Source: Marinomonas rhizomae
GTDB taxonomy: Bacteria; Pseudomonadota; Gammaproteobacteria; Pseudomonadales; Marinomonadaceae
Direction of reading: 5' to 3'
DNA length: 64,000 bases
NCBI RefSeq assembly: GCF_024397855.1
Contig: NZ_CP073343.1
Span: 2,666,001 to 2,730,000, forward strand
Shown: piece by piece, positions 21,584 to 30,812 of the stretch
Numbering within the stretch: the first letter of the stretch is position 1
Layout: each line of letters starts with the position of its first letter
The notes under the pieces: generated by a model
What the model was told of the DNA's origin: nothing
What the model saw: the letters and a program-made list of their open reading frames with translations, nothing else
Database searches by the model: none
Program-made: the position numbers and the translations under genes

Positions 21584-22129
21584 TTATGCATCTTGCATTA
21601 AAAGATAGCTTTTACCCGCACTTATTATGCCCATACCACTACCTTTAGAAGTCTCGACATGCTCAAGACTTTCAGCAATACCATAAAACACATTTCGCCC
21701 TACTAATGCCTTCATACCGTAGCGCATTGAGACATAGGGACGCTCTTCGTTTTTAAACACCCCCATCCAAAGATCACAATCGACACCAAGCACAAGAACA
21801 TCATCGGTTTGCGTAGTGAACTCTAGCGCTCGACCCTGTTCGGTATTTATCCACTTCCAAACAGTAACAAGAAAAGGCGCATCCTCTACTTGAATTCGCA
21901 CCTTTTCTACCGGTGTTACCAAAAAATGCTCACCCTTTTCATACCACAATATTCGACTAAACATCGTCACCATGGCAGAACGTTTAATCTTACCGCCGTC
22001 ATGAAACCACTCCCCATTCGCTTTAATCACCATATCTATGTCACCACAAAAAGGTGGTTTCCAATTATGCACAGGAGGCAAAGCAGAAGACGTTGTTTCA
22101 GAAAGCCCTTTTAGCTCTATGTTTGACAT
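21584..22129 (-). CDS. DUF1285 family protein
   Basis: 181-residue protein of the DUF1285 family (PF06938), function unknown. Recognisable features are the PPVHNWKPPFCGDIDM start, the segment ANGEWFHDGGKIKRSAMVTMFSRIL and a C-terminal repeat of similar beta-rich layout. No signal peptide or membrane segment. I preferred ATG 22129 (GAGAAAGG just upstream) to an in-frame GTG four codons earlier. 88 nt upstream of the helicase start on the same strand, so possibly cotranscribed. Confidence 0.75.
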   Translation of the reverse strand: MSNIELKGLSETTSSALPPVHNWKPPFCGDIDMVIKANGEWFHDGGKIKRSAMVTMFSRILWYEKGEHFLVTPVEKVRIQVEDAPFLVTVWKWINTEQGRALEFTTQTDDVLVLGVDCDLWMGVFKNEERPYVSMRYGMKALVGRNVFYGIAESLEHVETSKGSGMGIISAGKSYLLMQDA

Positions 22130-22292
22130 AACCTTTCTCACTATAAGATTAGCTCAACTCACTTCGTCATCAATATTATTCAACTTAAAGACAAAGCCTT
22201 GAATTCATTTCACTGTTAGAATAACCCCAACAAACAAACATCACGAGATGCAGAACAACATTATCTGTCTCGTTTAATTAGAGTGTGACATT

Positions 22293-23252
22293 ATGAAATC
22301 TGAATTAGCAACAAAGTTTCAAGATCCCAGCAGAGGCGTTTACTTCATTGGAACAACACCACCAAAGTCCTCTCTTGAAGAAGAGCAACTACAACAAATC
22401 AGTCAAAAGCTACTTGATCGCCTTGATAATATCGACGTTGATGGTTTGATCGTATATGACATTCAAGACGAAACCAGCCGCATTGACAAGCCTCGCCCAT
22501 TTCCTTTCATGGAAACTCACGACCCACGAGCATGGTCAAAACGCCTACACCAACAATCAGGCAAGCCTGTCATTACTTACAAATCCGTCTCATCCCGTAG
22601 CTCAGAAGAGTTTTCCGGGTGGCTAACAGAAGCATGGGAGCAATATGGCATTCGTGATCTAGTATTAGTTGGATCACCTTCTTCAAGTGGCGATATAAAA
22701 CTGCCCTTACCGCAAGCTTATGAAACACTAGAAAAATCACCTCATAACTTTAATCTTGGTGGTGTCACCATTGCTGAGCGCCATGCCAAAAAAGGGGACG
22801 AACATTTACGTCTTTTGAAGAAGTCTGAATCAGGTTGCGAATTTTTTATATCGCAGGCCGTTTACAATCACCAAGCAACCGCAGACCTAATCAGCCGCTA
22901 CGCGAGAACCTGTAAAGAAAAAGGTGAAACGCCTAAGCGGATCATTTTAACTTTCACCCCATGTGGAAGCGCAAAAACGCTTGAATTCATGGAGTGGTTG
23001 GGAATTTCAGTACCAGAGGCAACGAAACATCGCATATTGGATGCATCAGCGCCATTAGAAGAATCCATTAAAATTTGCCGAAATGCGTTAGAACAAATCA
23101 TTGAGACAGCGTTACCACTTGGCATTCCACTTGGTTTGAATATCGAAAGCTTAACCAATCGAAAAGAAGAAATTGATGCCTCTATCCAGCTCTACAAGCT
23201 ACTAAAGGCAACACTAGATCTTAAACTTGCAGAGCAGTCTCTGTCTAAATAG
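22293..23252 (+). CDS. MetF-like (methylenetetrahydrofolate reductase-fold) protein
   Basis: 319-residue protein that looks like a distant member of the MTHFR TIM-barrel superfamily. Points of similarity are DGLIVYDIQDE, GVTIAERHAKKGDEHLRLLKKSESGCEFFISQAVYN (compare MetF's KVEAGADFFVTQ) and a C-terminal LGLNIESLTNRKEEID. It lacks a recognisable MetF FAD-binding signature, and no met genes are nearby. It may act on a folate or another one-carbon substrate, which I infer only from fold resemblance. Divergent from the DUF1285 gene. Confidence 0.6.
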   Translation: MKSELATKFQDPSRGVYFIGTTPPKSSLEEEQLQQISQKLLDRLDNIDVDGLIVYDIQDETSRIDKPRPFPFMETHDPRAWSKRLHQQSGKPVITYKSVSSRSSEEFSGWLTEAWEQYGIRDLVLVGSPSSSGDIKLPLPQAYETLEKSPHNFNLGGVTIAERHAKKGDEHLRLLKKSESGCEFFISQAVYNHQATADLISRYARTCKEKGETPKRIILTFTPCGSAKTLEFMEWLGISVPEATKHRILDASAPLEESIKICRNALEQIIETALPLGIPLGLNIESLTNRKEEIDASIQLYKLLKATLDLKLAEQSLSK

Positions 23253-23270
23253 TAGCGGTCAATAAATTTA

Positions 23271-24281
23271 CTAAATAAGCGTATCCAACACAGTCAAAAC
23301 TTGCTCAATTCGAATGTGCTGCATGGCCTTAGGGTCATGCACACGAGTTGACCAAGGTAATTCAGCAACAGGCTTTTGATACTCTTTAACGACCAATTCT
23401 TCATACACACTCTGAACTTTATCTAGGTCACAATATGGACCTGTTCTGCGCGGATTAGAATGGGCATACAAACCAAGAACTGGCGTACCAACCAAGGTTG
23501 CCATGTGAGCTGGACCCGTATCAGGACTAACAACCAATGACGCCCCTTTCAAAACAGCCAACATTACATTGAGTTGTGTTTTACCCACCAAATTAATAAC
23601 CCGATCAGCATAACTAGAAACAATTTGTTCGGCAAACGCCACTTCTGCGACTGAAGGGCCACCAGTGATAACAGGGCGAAGACCTTTTGCTAATAATCGC
23701 TCAATTACAGCCTGATAACCCTCAATGGTCCAATTGCGATCTTCCTTAGAGGCCGACGGATTAATCACCACATAATGATCCGGTAAGCCTAGGTCTAATT
23801 CTGGCAAAATTAACTCGCAAGGCAATGTTGGTTCAGAAACACCCAATACACTGGCAATGGATAAAAAAGAATCGAGAACATGTTCACCTTTAGGTTCAGG
23901 TGCATATTCATTAACAAACCAATGTTGCTTTTCACGAGAGTGAGATAAAGCAAAGCCAATACGTCTTTTGGCCTTTATCATTCGAGAAACCACACTCGCT
24001 CTAAAGGACCACTGCAAATGCAGCAATACATCAAAAGTTTGATCGCTTAATAACGCACGCAACGCCAACAACCCAGAAAATCCACTTTTCTTATCGTATA
24101 CAACGACTCGAACACCATCCAGTAAACGCACTAAGTTCGCCTCTAATGGAGAAGTCACCCAAGTTACCTGAATGGATGGATTGCGTTTTATAATTGACTG
24201 CACAACTGCCATGGCATGACATACATCACCCAGTGCCGACAATCGAATAACGGCCAAATGTTGAATATTCTCTTGTTGCAT
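23271..24281 (-). CDS. glycosyltransferase family 9 (heptosyltransferase-type)
   Basis: 336-residue GT9 enzyme, the family of LPS heptosyltransferases. Markers are the N-terminal IRLSALGDVCHAMAVV loop, the interdomain stretch YVVINPSASKEDRNWTIEGY and the nucleotide-sugar site VVSPDTGPAHMATLVGTPVLGLY. It is divergently transcribed from kdkA, so it probably transfers heptose or another sugar to the inner core of LPS. Exact acceptor (WaaC-, WaaF- or WaaQ-like) not determinable here. Confidence 0.85.
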   Translation of the reverse strand: MQQENIQHLAVIRLSALGDVCHAMAVVQSIIKRNPSIQVTWVTSPLEANLVRLLDGVRVVVYDKKSGFSGLLALRALLSDQTFDVLLHLQWSFRASVVSRMIKAKRRIGFALSHSREKQHWFVNEYAPEPKGEHVLDSFLSIASVLGVSEPTLPCELILPELDLGLPDHYVVINPSASKEDRNWTIEGYQAVIERLLAKGLRPVITGGPSVAEVAFAEQIVSSYADRVINLVGKTQLNVMLAVLKGASLVVSPDTGPAHMATLVGTPVLGLYAHSNPRRTGPYCDLDKVQSVYEELVVKEYQKPVAELPWSTRVHDPKAMQHIRIEQVLTVLDTLI

Positions 24282-24388
24282 GTCTTCCTCTAGTGCTGCT
24301 TAAACTTGGCAAGTATTATAGAATAGACACTCTTGAATGTGTCCAAGTTTATAGACATTACAAAGAACATCTTATTAAAGCGAGCAGC

Positions 24389-25099
24389 ATGCCACAAACC
24401 ATCAAAATATCCCCTAACACAACACTGTTAAAAAGCGATCCAGCTTTACCACTATCAACAACGTGGTTCGACCCAGAGTTCTGGCAGTCACAACAAGCAT
24501 TGACTGGCACAGGAAATGGCCGAGGTGCAGTCTGGTTTATCAATAGCCAATTTGGGAAGTTTGTCATTCGTCGCTATCGTCGAGGCGGACTGATAGCAAA
24601 ATTTAATAAGAGTCGGTTCCTGTTTACAGGATTAGCAAATACACGCCCTTGGCTGGAGCTAAGCCTATTAGAAACAATGAATAAACTATCCTTGCCTGTC
24701 CCTAGACCAATTGGCGGCATTTTTACTGTGAAATATGGTTTCTACAAAGCAGAGCTATTGACCGAAACCATCACAAACGCAGAGGATCTTTTCGACATTA
24801 TCAAAAACAATCGGTCCGATAAAATTGGCTGGAACGAAATAGGTAAAGTCATTAAACACTTTCATAACAATGGCATTTATCACTCAGACTTAAATTGCCA
24901 CAACATTATGATAGATGAACAAGACAAAGTTTGGGTCATTGACTTCGACAAATGCGAGCAAAGAGAACCCAACAAAGAGTGGAAACAGTCTAATATTGAC
25001 CGCCTTAAACGCTCAATCGACAAAGAATCCAATCAACATTCAAATTTTCATGTATCTGAAGAGCTTTGGCAGGCTTTTTTGGAGGGTTACCATGGCTAA
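24389..25099 (+). CDS. kdkA: 3-deoxy-D-manno-octulosonic acid (Kdo) kinase
   Basis: Phosphorylates the single Kdo residue attached to lipid A in bacteria that lack the second Kdo. 236 residues, near the Haemophilus enzyme (241). Kinase features are RRYRRGGLIAKF near the N-terminal lobe, the catalytic loop HSDLNCHNIMID and the metal motif VIDFDKCE. The start at 24389 was chosen over the longer frame because the preceding residues do not fit the family and a GAG motif sits upstream. Overlaps the acyltransferase gene by 8 nt. Confidence 0.9.
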   Translation: MPQTIKISPNTTLLKSDPALPLSTTWFDPEFWQSQQALTGTGNGRGAVWFINSQFGKFVIRRYRRGGLIAKFNKSRFLFTGLANTRPWLELSLLETMNKLSLPVPRPIGGIFTVKYGFYKAELLTETITNAEDLFDIIKNNRSDKIGWNEIGKVIKHFHNNGIYHSDLNCHNIMIDEQDKVWVIDFDKCEQREPNKEWKQSNIDRLKRSIDKESNQHSNFHVSEELWQAFLEGYHG

Positions 25100-26018
25100 A
25101 CAAAGCACTTTAGACAAAAGCATTCTCAATTTTATAGGACCAAAACACTGGCTAAGCTGGCTGTTTATGGGGGGGGCTTATGTATTAAGCTTTTTACCTT
25201 GGTCACTACAACAAGGGTTAGGAAAATTTCTTGGTCGCATACTTCATGCCACAGCCAAAAGACGTCGCCATATATGCGATGTCAATTTGAAAATTTGTTA
25301 CCCAGAGATGAACATTACCGAACGTAAAAAGCTAACCAAAGCACACTTTGAAAGCATGGGAAAAGGCACCATTGAAACCTTTACCTCATGGTTTCAATGC
25401 CAAAAAAAGTTTCAGTCTCGATTCACCTTTGAAGGACAAGATGTAATAGATCGAGTGCTAGCCAAAGGACGAGGCTGCATATTGATCAGCGGACATTTTT
25501 CGCCTTTGGATATTTGCGGCAGTCAAATGCCTCGCTTTATGGATGTTCATCCTATCTACAAGCTACAAAAAAACCCTGTTATGAACTGGGTAATGGAGCG
25601 TCAACGGCAAGCTATTTTCTCTAAAACCATTGAACGCACTAACATGCGAGAAGTATTAAAATCCCTAAAGCAGAACAAAGCAGTGTGGTATGCAGTAGAC
25701 CAAGACTATGGTAGAAAAAATTCGGTCTTCGCACCATTTTATGGACACCAATGCGCAACGATCGCTCATATTGGACGTATAGCAAATATGACCAATGCTC
25801 CGGTGGTTTTATATGACTATGGAAGAACAGACGATGGCTATCATTTGAGCTTAACCGAAATAGAGAACTACCCTAGTAAAGACGATGTGGAAAACGCAAC
25901 GAGAATAAATGAATTGATGGAAGCGATTATAGAGCCGAAAAAAGAGCAATATTTTTGGGCACATAGACGCTTTAAAACACAAGAAATTCCTGGCACGCCC
26001 TCTCCCTACGACCTGTAA
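25092..26018 (+). CDS. lpxL: lipid A biosynthesis acyltransferase (LpxL/HtrB family)
   Basis: Adds a secondary acyl chain to Kdo-lipid A at the inner membrane. The 308-residue protein has an N-terminal membrane anchor (about residues 20-40), the HX4D catalytic pair in GHFSPLD, and the late motif AVDQDYGRKNSVFAPFYGHQ with its usual metal- and substrate-side residues. The start at 25092 follows GGAGGG by 5 nt and lies inside the end of kdkA, so translation is coupled. LpxL versus LpxM/LpxP cannot be separated by eye. Confidence 0.88.
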   Translation: MAKQSTLDKSILNFIGPKHWLSWLFMGGAYVLSFLPWSLQQGLGKFLGRILHATAKRRRHICDVNLKICYPEMNITERKKLTKAHFESMGKGTIETFTSWFQCQKKFQSRFTFEGQDVIDRVLAKGRGCILISGHFSPLDICGSQMPRFMDVHPIYKLQKNPVMNWVMERQRQAIFSKTIERTNMREVLKSLKQNKAVWYAVDQDYGRKNSVFAPFYGHQCATIAHIGRIANMTNAPVVLYDYGRTDDGYHLSLTEIENYPSKDDVENATRINELMEAIIEPKKEQYFWAHRRFKTQEIPGTPSPYDL

Positions 26019-26021
26019 GAT

Positions 26022-26060
26022 AAAAGCCACTGAAAGATAGACTTTCAGTGGCTTTTATTT
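26022..26060. terminator. terminator between lpxL and the flavin oxidoreductase gene
   Basis: Stem GCCACTGAAAG/CTTTCAGTGGC with a short ATAGA loop, A-run before and a T-rich run after. Serves both converging genes. Confidence 0.92.
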
Positions 26061-26079
26061 TTTATGCAACAACAAAAAA

Positions 26080-27075
26080 CTATTGAAGACTATCGCGAAC
26101 TTCCGCCATTAAACGCAAAGATTTCAATCGAGCTTCCGAATCATGCACAGGCATTGATACAATCAATTCATCTACCTTTGTCGCATCAATAAAGCTCTCA
26201 AGCTGAAAAGCGACAGACTCTTTTGAACCGACAATAGCGTATTGCAACATGTGTTCGACCATATGCTTCTCGCTAGGCGACCAGATCCTATCCATACTCT
26301 CCACTGGTTTAGCAAAAGGAAGATTTCGGCTACGACGTAAATTCACAAACTGCTGTTGAGCAGAGGTAAATAAATATTTTGCCTCCTCATCTGTATCCGC
26401 AACGACCGCCATAACGCCCGCCATGGTATGCGGTTTAGCAAGCTGTTCAGAAGCTTTAAAGTTGCGACGATAAACGGTTAGCGCTTGAATCAACTGATCA
26501 GGTGCAAAATGTGATGCGAAAGAATATGGCAAGCCAAATTCAGCCGCGACCTGAGAGCTATACAAGCTAGAACCCAACATCCATAAGGGTACGTGTGTAT
26601 TATGACCTGGAACAGCCATAACCCCTTGCCCGCCATCACCTAGCAACCTCTGCAACTCCAAGACATCATCTGGATAACTGTCCACAGAGGCATCCATATT
26701 TCGTCGCAGCGCTCTTGCGGTTTGCATATCCGTACCCGGTGCACGCCCCAAGCCTAAGTCAATACGACCAGGATAGAGCTCAGCCAAGGTACCAAATTGC
26801 TCCGCAATCACTAAAGGAGAATGGTTTGGCAGCATAACACCACCAGAACCAATGCGAATTTTTGATGTGGCAGCACCAAGGTGAGACAGCACAACAGAGG
26901 TCGCAGAACTTGCCACACCCGCCATGCCATGATGCTCAGCCAACCAAAAACGCTCGTAATTGTGCTCTTCTGCAGCAATAGCCATGCGTCGGCTCATTGC
27001 CAATGAATCTGAAACTGATCGACCTTCCGCAATAGGCGCTAGATCAAGTATTGAAAGAGGAACCATAGTATTCAT
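26080..27075 (-). CDS. LLM-class flavin-dependent oxidoreductase
   Basis: 331-residue bacterial-luciferase-like monooxygenase of the YhbW type. Typical signatures are [13 protein letters not shown] at the start, [68 protein letters not shown] and the C-terminal [14 protein letters not shown]. The enzyme should use FMNH2 supplied by a separate reductase; substrate unknown. Single-gene unit by spacing. Confidence 0.88.
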   Translation of the reverse strand: MNTMVPLSILDLAPIAEGRSVSDSLAMSRRMAIAAEEHNYERFWLAEHHGMAGVASSATSVVLSHLGAATSKIRIGSGGVMLPNHSPLVIAEQFGTLAELYPGRIDLGLGRAPGTDMQTARALRRNMDASVDSYPDDVLELQRLLGDGGQGVMAVPGHNTHVPLWMLGSSLYSSQVAAEFGLPYSFASHFAPDQLIQALTVYRRNFKASEQLAKPHTMAGVMAVVADTDEEAKYLFTSAQQQFVNLRRSRNLPFAKPVESMDRIWSPSEKHMVEHMLQYAIVGSKESVAFQLESFIDATKVDELIVSMPVHDSEARLKSLRLMAEVRDSLQ

Positions 27076-27185
27076 CCGATAAAGCTAATATACCCTCTAT
27101 TTAAGACCTACCAGCCCCAGTTACAAGGACTCAATCATGCACTAAATGCAGAAGTGCCAATTCTGCCTTTTATAGAGCGATTGAC

Positions 27186-29534
27186 TTATCTATTTTCCAA
27201 ACGATTATAGTCTAAGATCCCACTTTCTCTTGGACGATCTAGTTTATTCAGATTACTGATTGCGTCACTGACAAACCAAAAATCAGGATGAGTCCTACGG
27301 ATACCAAAGGCATCTATAAGAGCAGAGTAATCGGCTTCTGTCTTAAGGTTTCCAACTTGCTCCGCCCAATCGATAAGTTCACTTTCTTCGACTTGCATCA
27401 ACACGTTAGGATAATCCCCTAAAACACCTTTCACCAAGGTCACACCATCTTCACTAGGAAGTCGTGCAGCTTCTTCATCCAATAAACTCGAAATATTCGC
27501 ATGCGCTTTATTATGAATGAGACTGAGAACTTCCAGTGGTACACCCTGCTGAGTCACCAATATAGTGGCCACATTAGGTAAATGAACCAGTCCAGCACCG
27601 CGGATAGACTGCAGCTTGTATAAGGCCTTAAGTTGATTCGCGGTCAGCTTGCTTTGCTCCAGGTCATAACCATGGTCTAACACTGGCGCCAATTCACTTC
27701 GAAGTTTTTCATACAACTCAGATTGGTGGTCACTGGTCTTGTAATCGATCTGGGTTTGACGATTTACTTTTATATAATCACTGAAAATATAATTTTTAAT
27801 CGTTTCATTCGCATCTCGATACCAATATTTTCGGATTGATTCACGGTCATCCTTGGGAAGTAAAAGCAAAAAGTTCATCTCCCCCTCCATTCTCAGGAAG
27901 TCCATATACAAACGAGTTACTAGTTGATGACCAACATTACCGTATACATCAAAACCCGCCACCAGCAAATAATGGATACGCTCTAACAATGGATAATCAA
28001 TAACCCAAGCGGTTTTAGGGTACTGACCTACCATACCTTTTACCACAGAGGCATTATCAAAGTGACGAAATACCGTTAAAGCGGCATTTTCATTATTGCC
28101 ATCACCATCCCAGATTAGACTTAAATCCAGAGGTATCTTACTACCTACTTCGCCCTCAATTAGCTTGGCTTTTGCAGATAGGTAGGACTTTTGCTGCTCC
28201 GAAAAAGTCACCCACGATGTCGGGGATAACGTGTTACTAGATCCAATAGCAGGCAAATCTAAATTCTGAACGGTATCTTCTAAATAATCAGCAGATCCTT
28301 TGTTATATACGACTTCTGGGTCAATAAAATACACCCAAAACTGCTCATTAATCACATTCACCGCAACTTGACCACGACACACAGGCCCCTTAATAAAGGA
28401 CATTATGGTCTTTTGAGAATGATCCAATAAAAAACGGTAACGCCCATGAGCAGGTATTTCACGGAATGCTTTAAACGGGTTTGTCGCCACCTCAGGTGCA
28501 TAACCGGGATCTCTAGTGACTTCGTAATCTTCAGTATAAAAATAAGACTGCCACCTAGCGTATCTCGCTTCATCCAACTGCATAGGAATATGATTTTTTT
28601 GAACCTTTACCTCAGGATCAGTCCAAAGGCGGTAGTAAACATGATCAACTCCCGGCGCATCATAAGGACGACGCGTCGCAATACGATCAATAGGTGCACC
28701 TGGTGGGGTTTTAGAACGCACTAACTGAAAGCGAAACTCTTCCCCATCATCTAAGTACAAACTGTATAAATAAAGGTGCTCGTATATATAACGAGAAACT
28801 AACTGCTCTTTAAGAGTGTCGCCATTTAATCGAGACTCCCACAAAGCGACTTTCTTCTGCAGATTCTCTGGTATAGGCTTAGCAGGTGGCATTTTGCCAC
28901 CTTTTGCCAACCAACGAGTTAGAACATCATACTCTCCTGAACTAAGCGCAGGCAGCCCATATGGCATACCCCAGTCTGGATAGTCCTCTTCAAATTGCTG
29001 ATACCCTTCAATACTGACGCACTGTTGATCTCTAGCCAGCGAAAAATCATAGCTATCGGGCAAAATAGGCTGTGTAAATTCACCCTGCTTTTTACGCAGC
29101 GCAATCGCTCTGTACAATAAGCTACCTTGTAAATTAGCGGATGGCGATTGCTCTCGCTCATTTAAAACAGGATGGAAACCTTTCGACCTCCATTCATCTG
29201 TACTTTTAGCGTCGATAAACAAGCGTGTTGGTGAAGCCGCCAATAAACGGGTACCATCATAAACGAGGTCTTTTGAACCGCCTCGCTCAATCCCTGCAGG
29301 AGCCGTGAACTTTAATTGGCAAGGTGCGTCATAACAGGCGTGACAAGAAACACAGCGACTGTCTAAAATAGGCTTCACTTGCTCATTGTAAAATGCCCTG
29401 TCTTCTTCGTTAACTTTAGCGATACGATTTTCAGGGTTTTGTGCCCCAAACATGTTATCGAATTGATGTGTTGCATAAGCCGCACAGCCGGAAATGAGCA
29501 AAAGCGAACAAAGAAGGGTTAGCCACCGAGACAT
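27186..29534 (-). CDS. cti: fatty acid cis/trans isomerase
   Basis: Periplasmic haem protein that converts cis to trans unsaturated fatty acids in membrane phospholipids without dissolving the bilayer, a fast response to solvents, heat or osmotic stress. 782 residues with a c-type haem motif CVSCH near residue 60, followed by a CYDAPC stretch, and the family's EWRSKGFHPVLNE and YGLPALSSGEY segments. The N terminus MSRWLTLLCSLLLISGC ends in a lipobox-like LISGC. I chose the third in-frame ATG, with GAGGA 8 nt upstream. Probably monocistronic. Confidence 0.93.
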   Translation of the reverse strand: MSRWLTLLCSLLLISGCAAYATHQFDNMFGAQNPENRIAKVNEEDRAFYNEQVKPILDSRCVSCHACYDAPCQLKFTAPAGIERGGSKDLVYDGTRLLAASPTRLFIDAKSTDEWRSKGFHPVLNEREQSPSANLQGSLLYRAIALRKKQGEFTQPILPDSYDFSLARDQQCVSIEGYQQFEEDYPDWGMPYGLPALSSGEYDVLTRWLAKGGKMPPAKPIPENLQKKVALWESRLNGDTLKEQLVSRYIYEHLYLYSLYLDDGEEFRFQLVRSKTPPGAPIDRIATRRPYDAPGVDHVYYRLWTDPEVKVQKNHIPMQLDEARYARWQSYFYTEDYEVTRDPGYAPEVATNPFKAFREIPAHGRYRFLLDHSQKTIMSFIKGPVCRGQVAVNVINEQFWVYFIDPEVVYNKGSADYLEDTVQNLDLPAIGSSNTLSPTSWVTFSEQQKSYLSAKAKLIEGEVGSKIPLDLSLIWDGDGNNENAALTVFRHFDNASVVKGMVGQYPKTAWVIDYPLLERIHYLLVAGFDVYGNVGHQLVTRLYMDFLRMEGEMNFLLLLPKDDRESIRKYWYRDANETIKNYIFSDYIKVNRQTQIDYKTSDHQSELYEKLRSELAPVLDHGYDLEQSKLTANQLKALYKLQSIRGAGLVHLPNVATILVTQQGVPLEVLSLIHNKAHANISSLLDEEAARLPSEDGVTLVKGVLGDYPNVLMQVEESELIDWAEQVGNLKTEADYSALIDAFGIRRTHPDFWFVSDAISNLNKLDRPRESGILDYNRLENR

Positions 29535-29676
29535 AAAAAGATTCCTCATTTTCCATTTCATTTTATTCGCGAAGTACTCTACCCTTGCGATTGCAAAAGA
29601 TCACTGCCTGCCAGCTCAATAAAGTATTCTAGCCCTTTATAAAGCGAACAAATTTATAAAGGTCATAAATATAAAT

Positions 29677-29701
29677 AAAAAAACGCCCTGAAGGCGTTTT
29701 T
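29677..29701. terminator. terminator after the acidic hypothetical gene
   Basis: Stem ACGCC/GGCGT with an A-run on the left and T-run on the right, loop CTGAA. It lies downstream of the minus-strand gene ending at 29736. Confidence 0.85.
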
Positions 29702-29735
29702 CGACTAAATTCTAACAATAGATAAACAGTACACT

Positions 29736-30335
29736 TTATTCTTCGTCTACTCTTCCATCATCTGGATAATCATCTGATAACTCATAGGAGTCATCACCCA
29801 GATCATCATTTGCTAGCAACAAAGCATCTTCGTACGCGCCGCCAAACTCTATACGAGTAATATCGTATAAGTCATATTCAAAGGTATCATCAAACCAACG
29901 GGCATCTGAACCAATTTCTTCTAGTTCATAAGTGACAGCATCAGCACGAACAACACGGCCAATCTCACAGCTATCAGGTTCTACCTCTTCACGGTGAAGA
30001 GTAACTAAACCAAATTCTTCACTAATATCAATCAGCAATACTGCGAGGTCGTCAAGCTCCACTTCTGGGTCAACCATTTCTTCGCCACGAAGCGCCAACA
30101 CTTTTTTCTGAAAATCATTAAAGGGAGCAGGATGAGCAAAGTCACTAATGTCCTCTAAAAAGAGAATTTGATAGCCATTAAGACGAACACTATCATCCAC
30201 TAATTGGAGCAAAACCATTTCTTCGTTGGCATCCACAACAAAACCGTCGGTCCAACCATCTGGTCCGTCCAATTCTTCACGAAATATACGAACAACATTA
30301 TTTCGAGTGCGGGCTTTTTCCAATTCGATGAGCAT
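29736..30335 (-). CDS. hypothetical acidic protein
   Basis: 199-residue soluble protein I do not recognise. It is strongly acidic, with a C-terminal tail made mostly of Asp and Glu (after about residue 175). The N-terminal half (VVRIFREELDGPDGWTDGFVVDANEEMVLLQLV) and the middle (SCEIGRVVRADAVTYELEEI) look like two copies of a small beta-barrel or Sm-like layout. That is an impression only. No signal peptide or membrane segment. It follows yacL by 85 nt on the same strand and ends at a clear terminator. Confidence 0.7.
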   Translation of the reverse strand: MLIELEKARTRNNVVRIFREELDGPDGWTDGFVVDANEEMVLLQLVDDSVRLNGYQILFLEDISDFAHPAPFNDFQKKVLALRGEEMVDPEVELDDLAVLLIDISEEFGLVTLHREEVEPDSCEIGRVVRADAVTYELEEIGSDARWFDDTFEYDLYDITRIEFGGAYEDALLLANDDLGDDSYELSDDYPDDGRVDEE

Positions 30336-30420
30336 ATCGGCTCCCTAAAAAAACGTAAAATAAACAAGCGCTAGTGTAAACCCAGCCAGCGCAAGGAACA
30401 ACTATCCTAACACGTTAGAA

Positions 30421-30801
30421 TCACTGCAACACTTCATGCCAATTTTCAACCATATTAATCAGGTCTTCTAAGCCGCATTCTGCTTGAATACCGTCTGTCG
30501 AGGTTTGATAAAAGCTTTCTTGAGAATCAAACATGGCTTTTATTTCTTCTTCAGCAGAGTCTAAATCCACTTGTCGAGATACAGACACGCCCTCTTCGCT
30601 CAAAATCACATCAAAAGGACCATGCTTAAATTGCGTGGTTTCTTTTTCCGTTTCTGCCAAACGAGCGGCCATTAGCACTCGTTGAATACTTTCTAAATCT
30701 CGCACATATTCAGAGACCCATTCGCCAATTGCAGCAAACTCATACCCTGTATAAATACGATAAACATTTTCGTCCTGATCAAAGGCAATTTCATAATCCA
30801 T
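30421..30801 (-). CDS. yacL: YacL family protein (UPF0231)
   Basis: 126-residue protein of unknown function resembling E. coli YacL. Shared features are the MDYE start, an early GYEFAAIGEWVSEYV segment (E. coli: GHEVVGHWFNEEV), the acidic middle, and the C-terminal CGLEDLINMVENW (E. coli: CGVEDFLQVV). Start chosen at MDYE, with GAGG 9 nt upstream; an in-frame GTG overlapping the ylqF stop would add five residues. Part of the ylqF-yacL-hypothetical unit. Confidence 0.8.
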   Translation of the reverse strand: MDYEIAFDQDENVYRIYTGYEFAAIGEWVSEYVRDLESIQRVLMAARLAETEKETTQFKHGPFDVILSEEGVSVSRQVDLDSAEEEIKAMFDSQESFYQTSTDGIQAECGLEDLINMVENWHEVLQ

Positions 30802-30812
30802 GACCGTGAACC

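Noticed and set aside
27140..27170. GCAGAA...TTCTGC inverted repeat after cti as a terminator
   Set aside because: Only a 6-bp stem and no T-run on the relevant strand.
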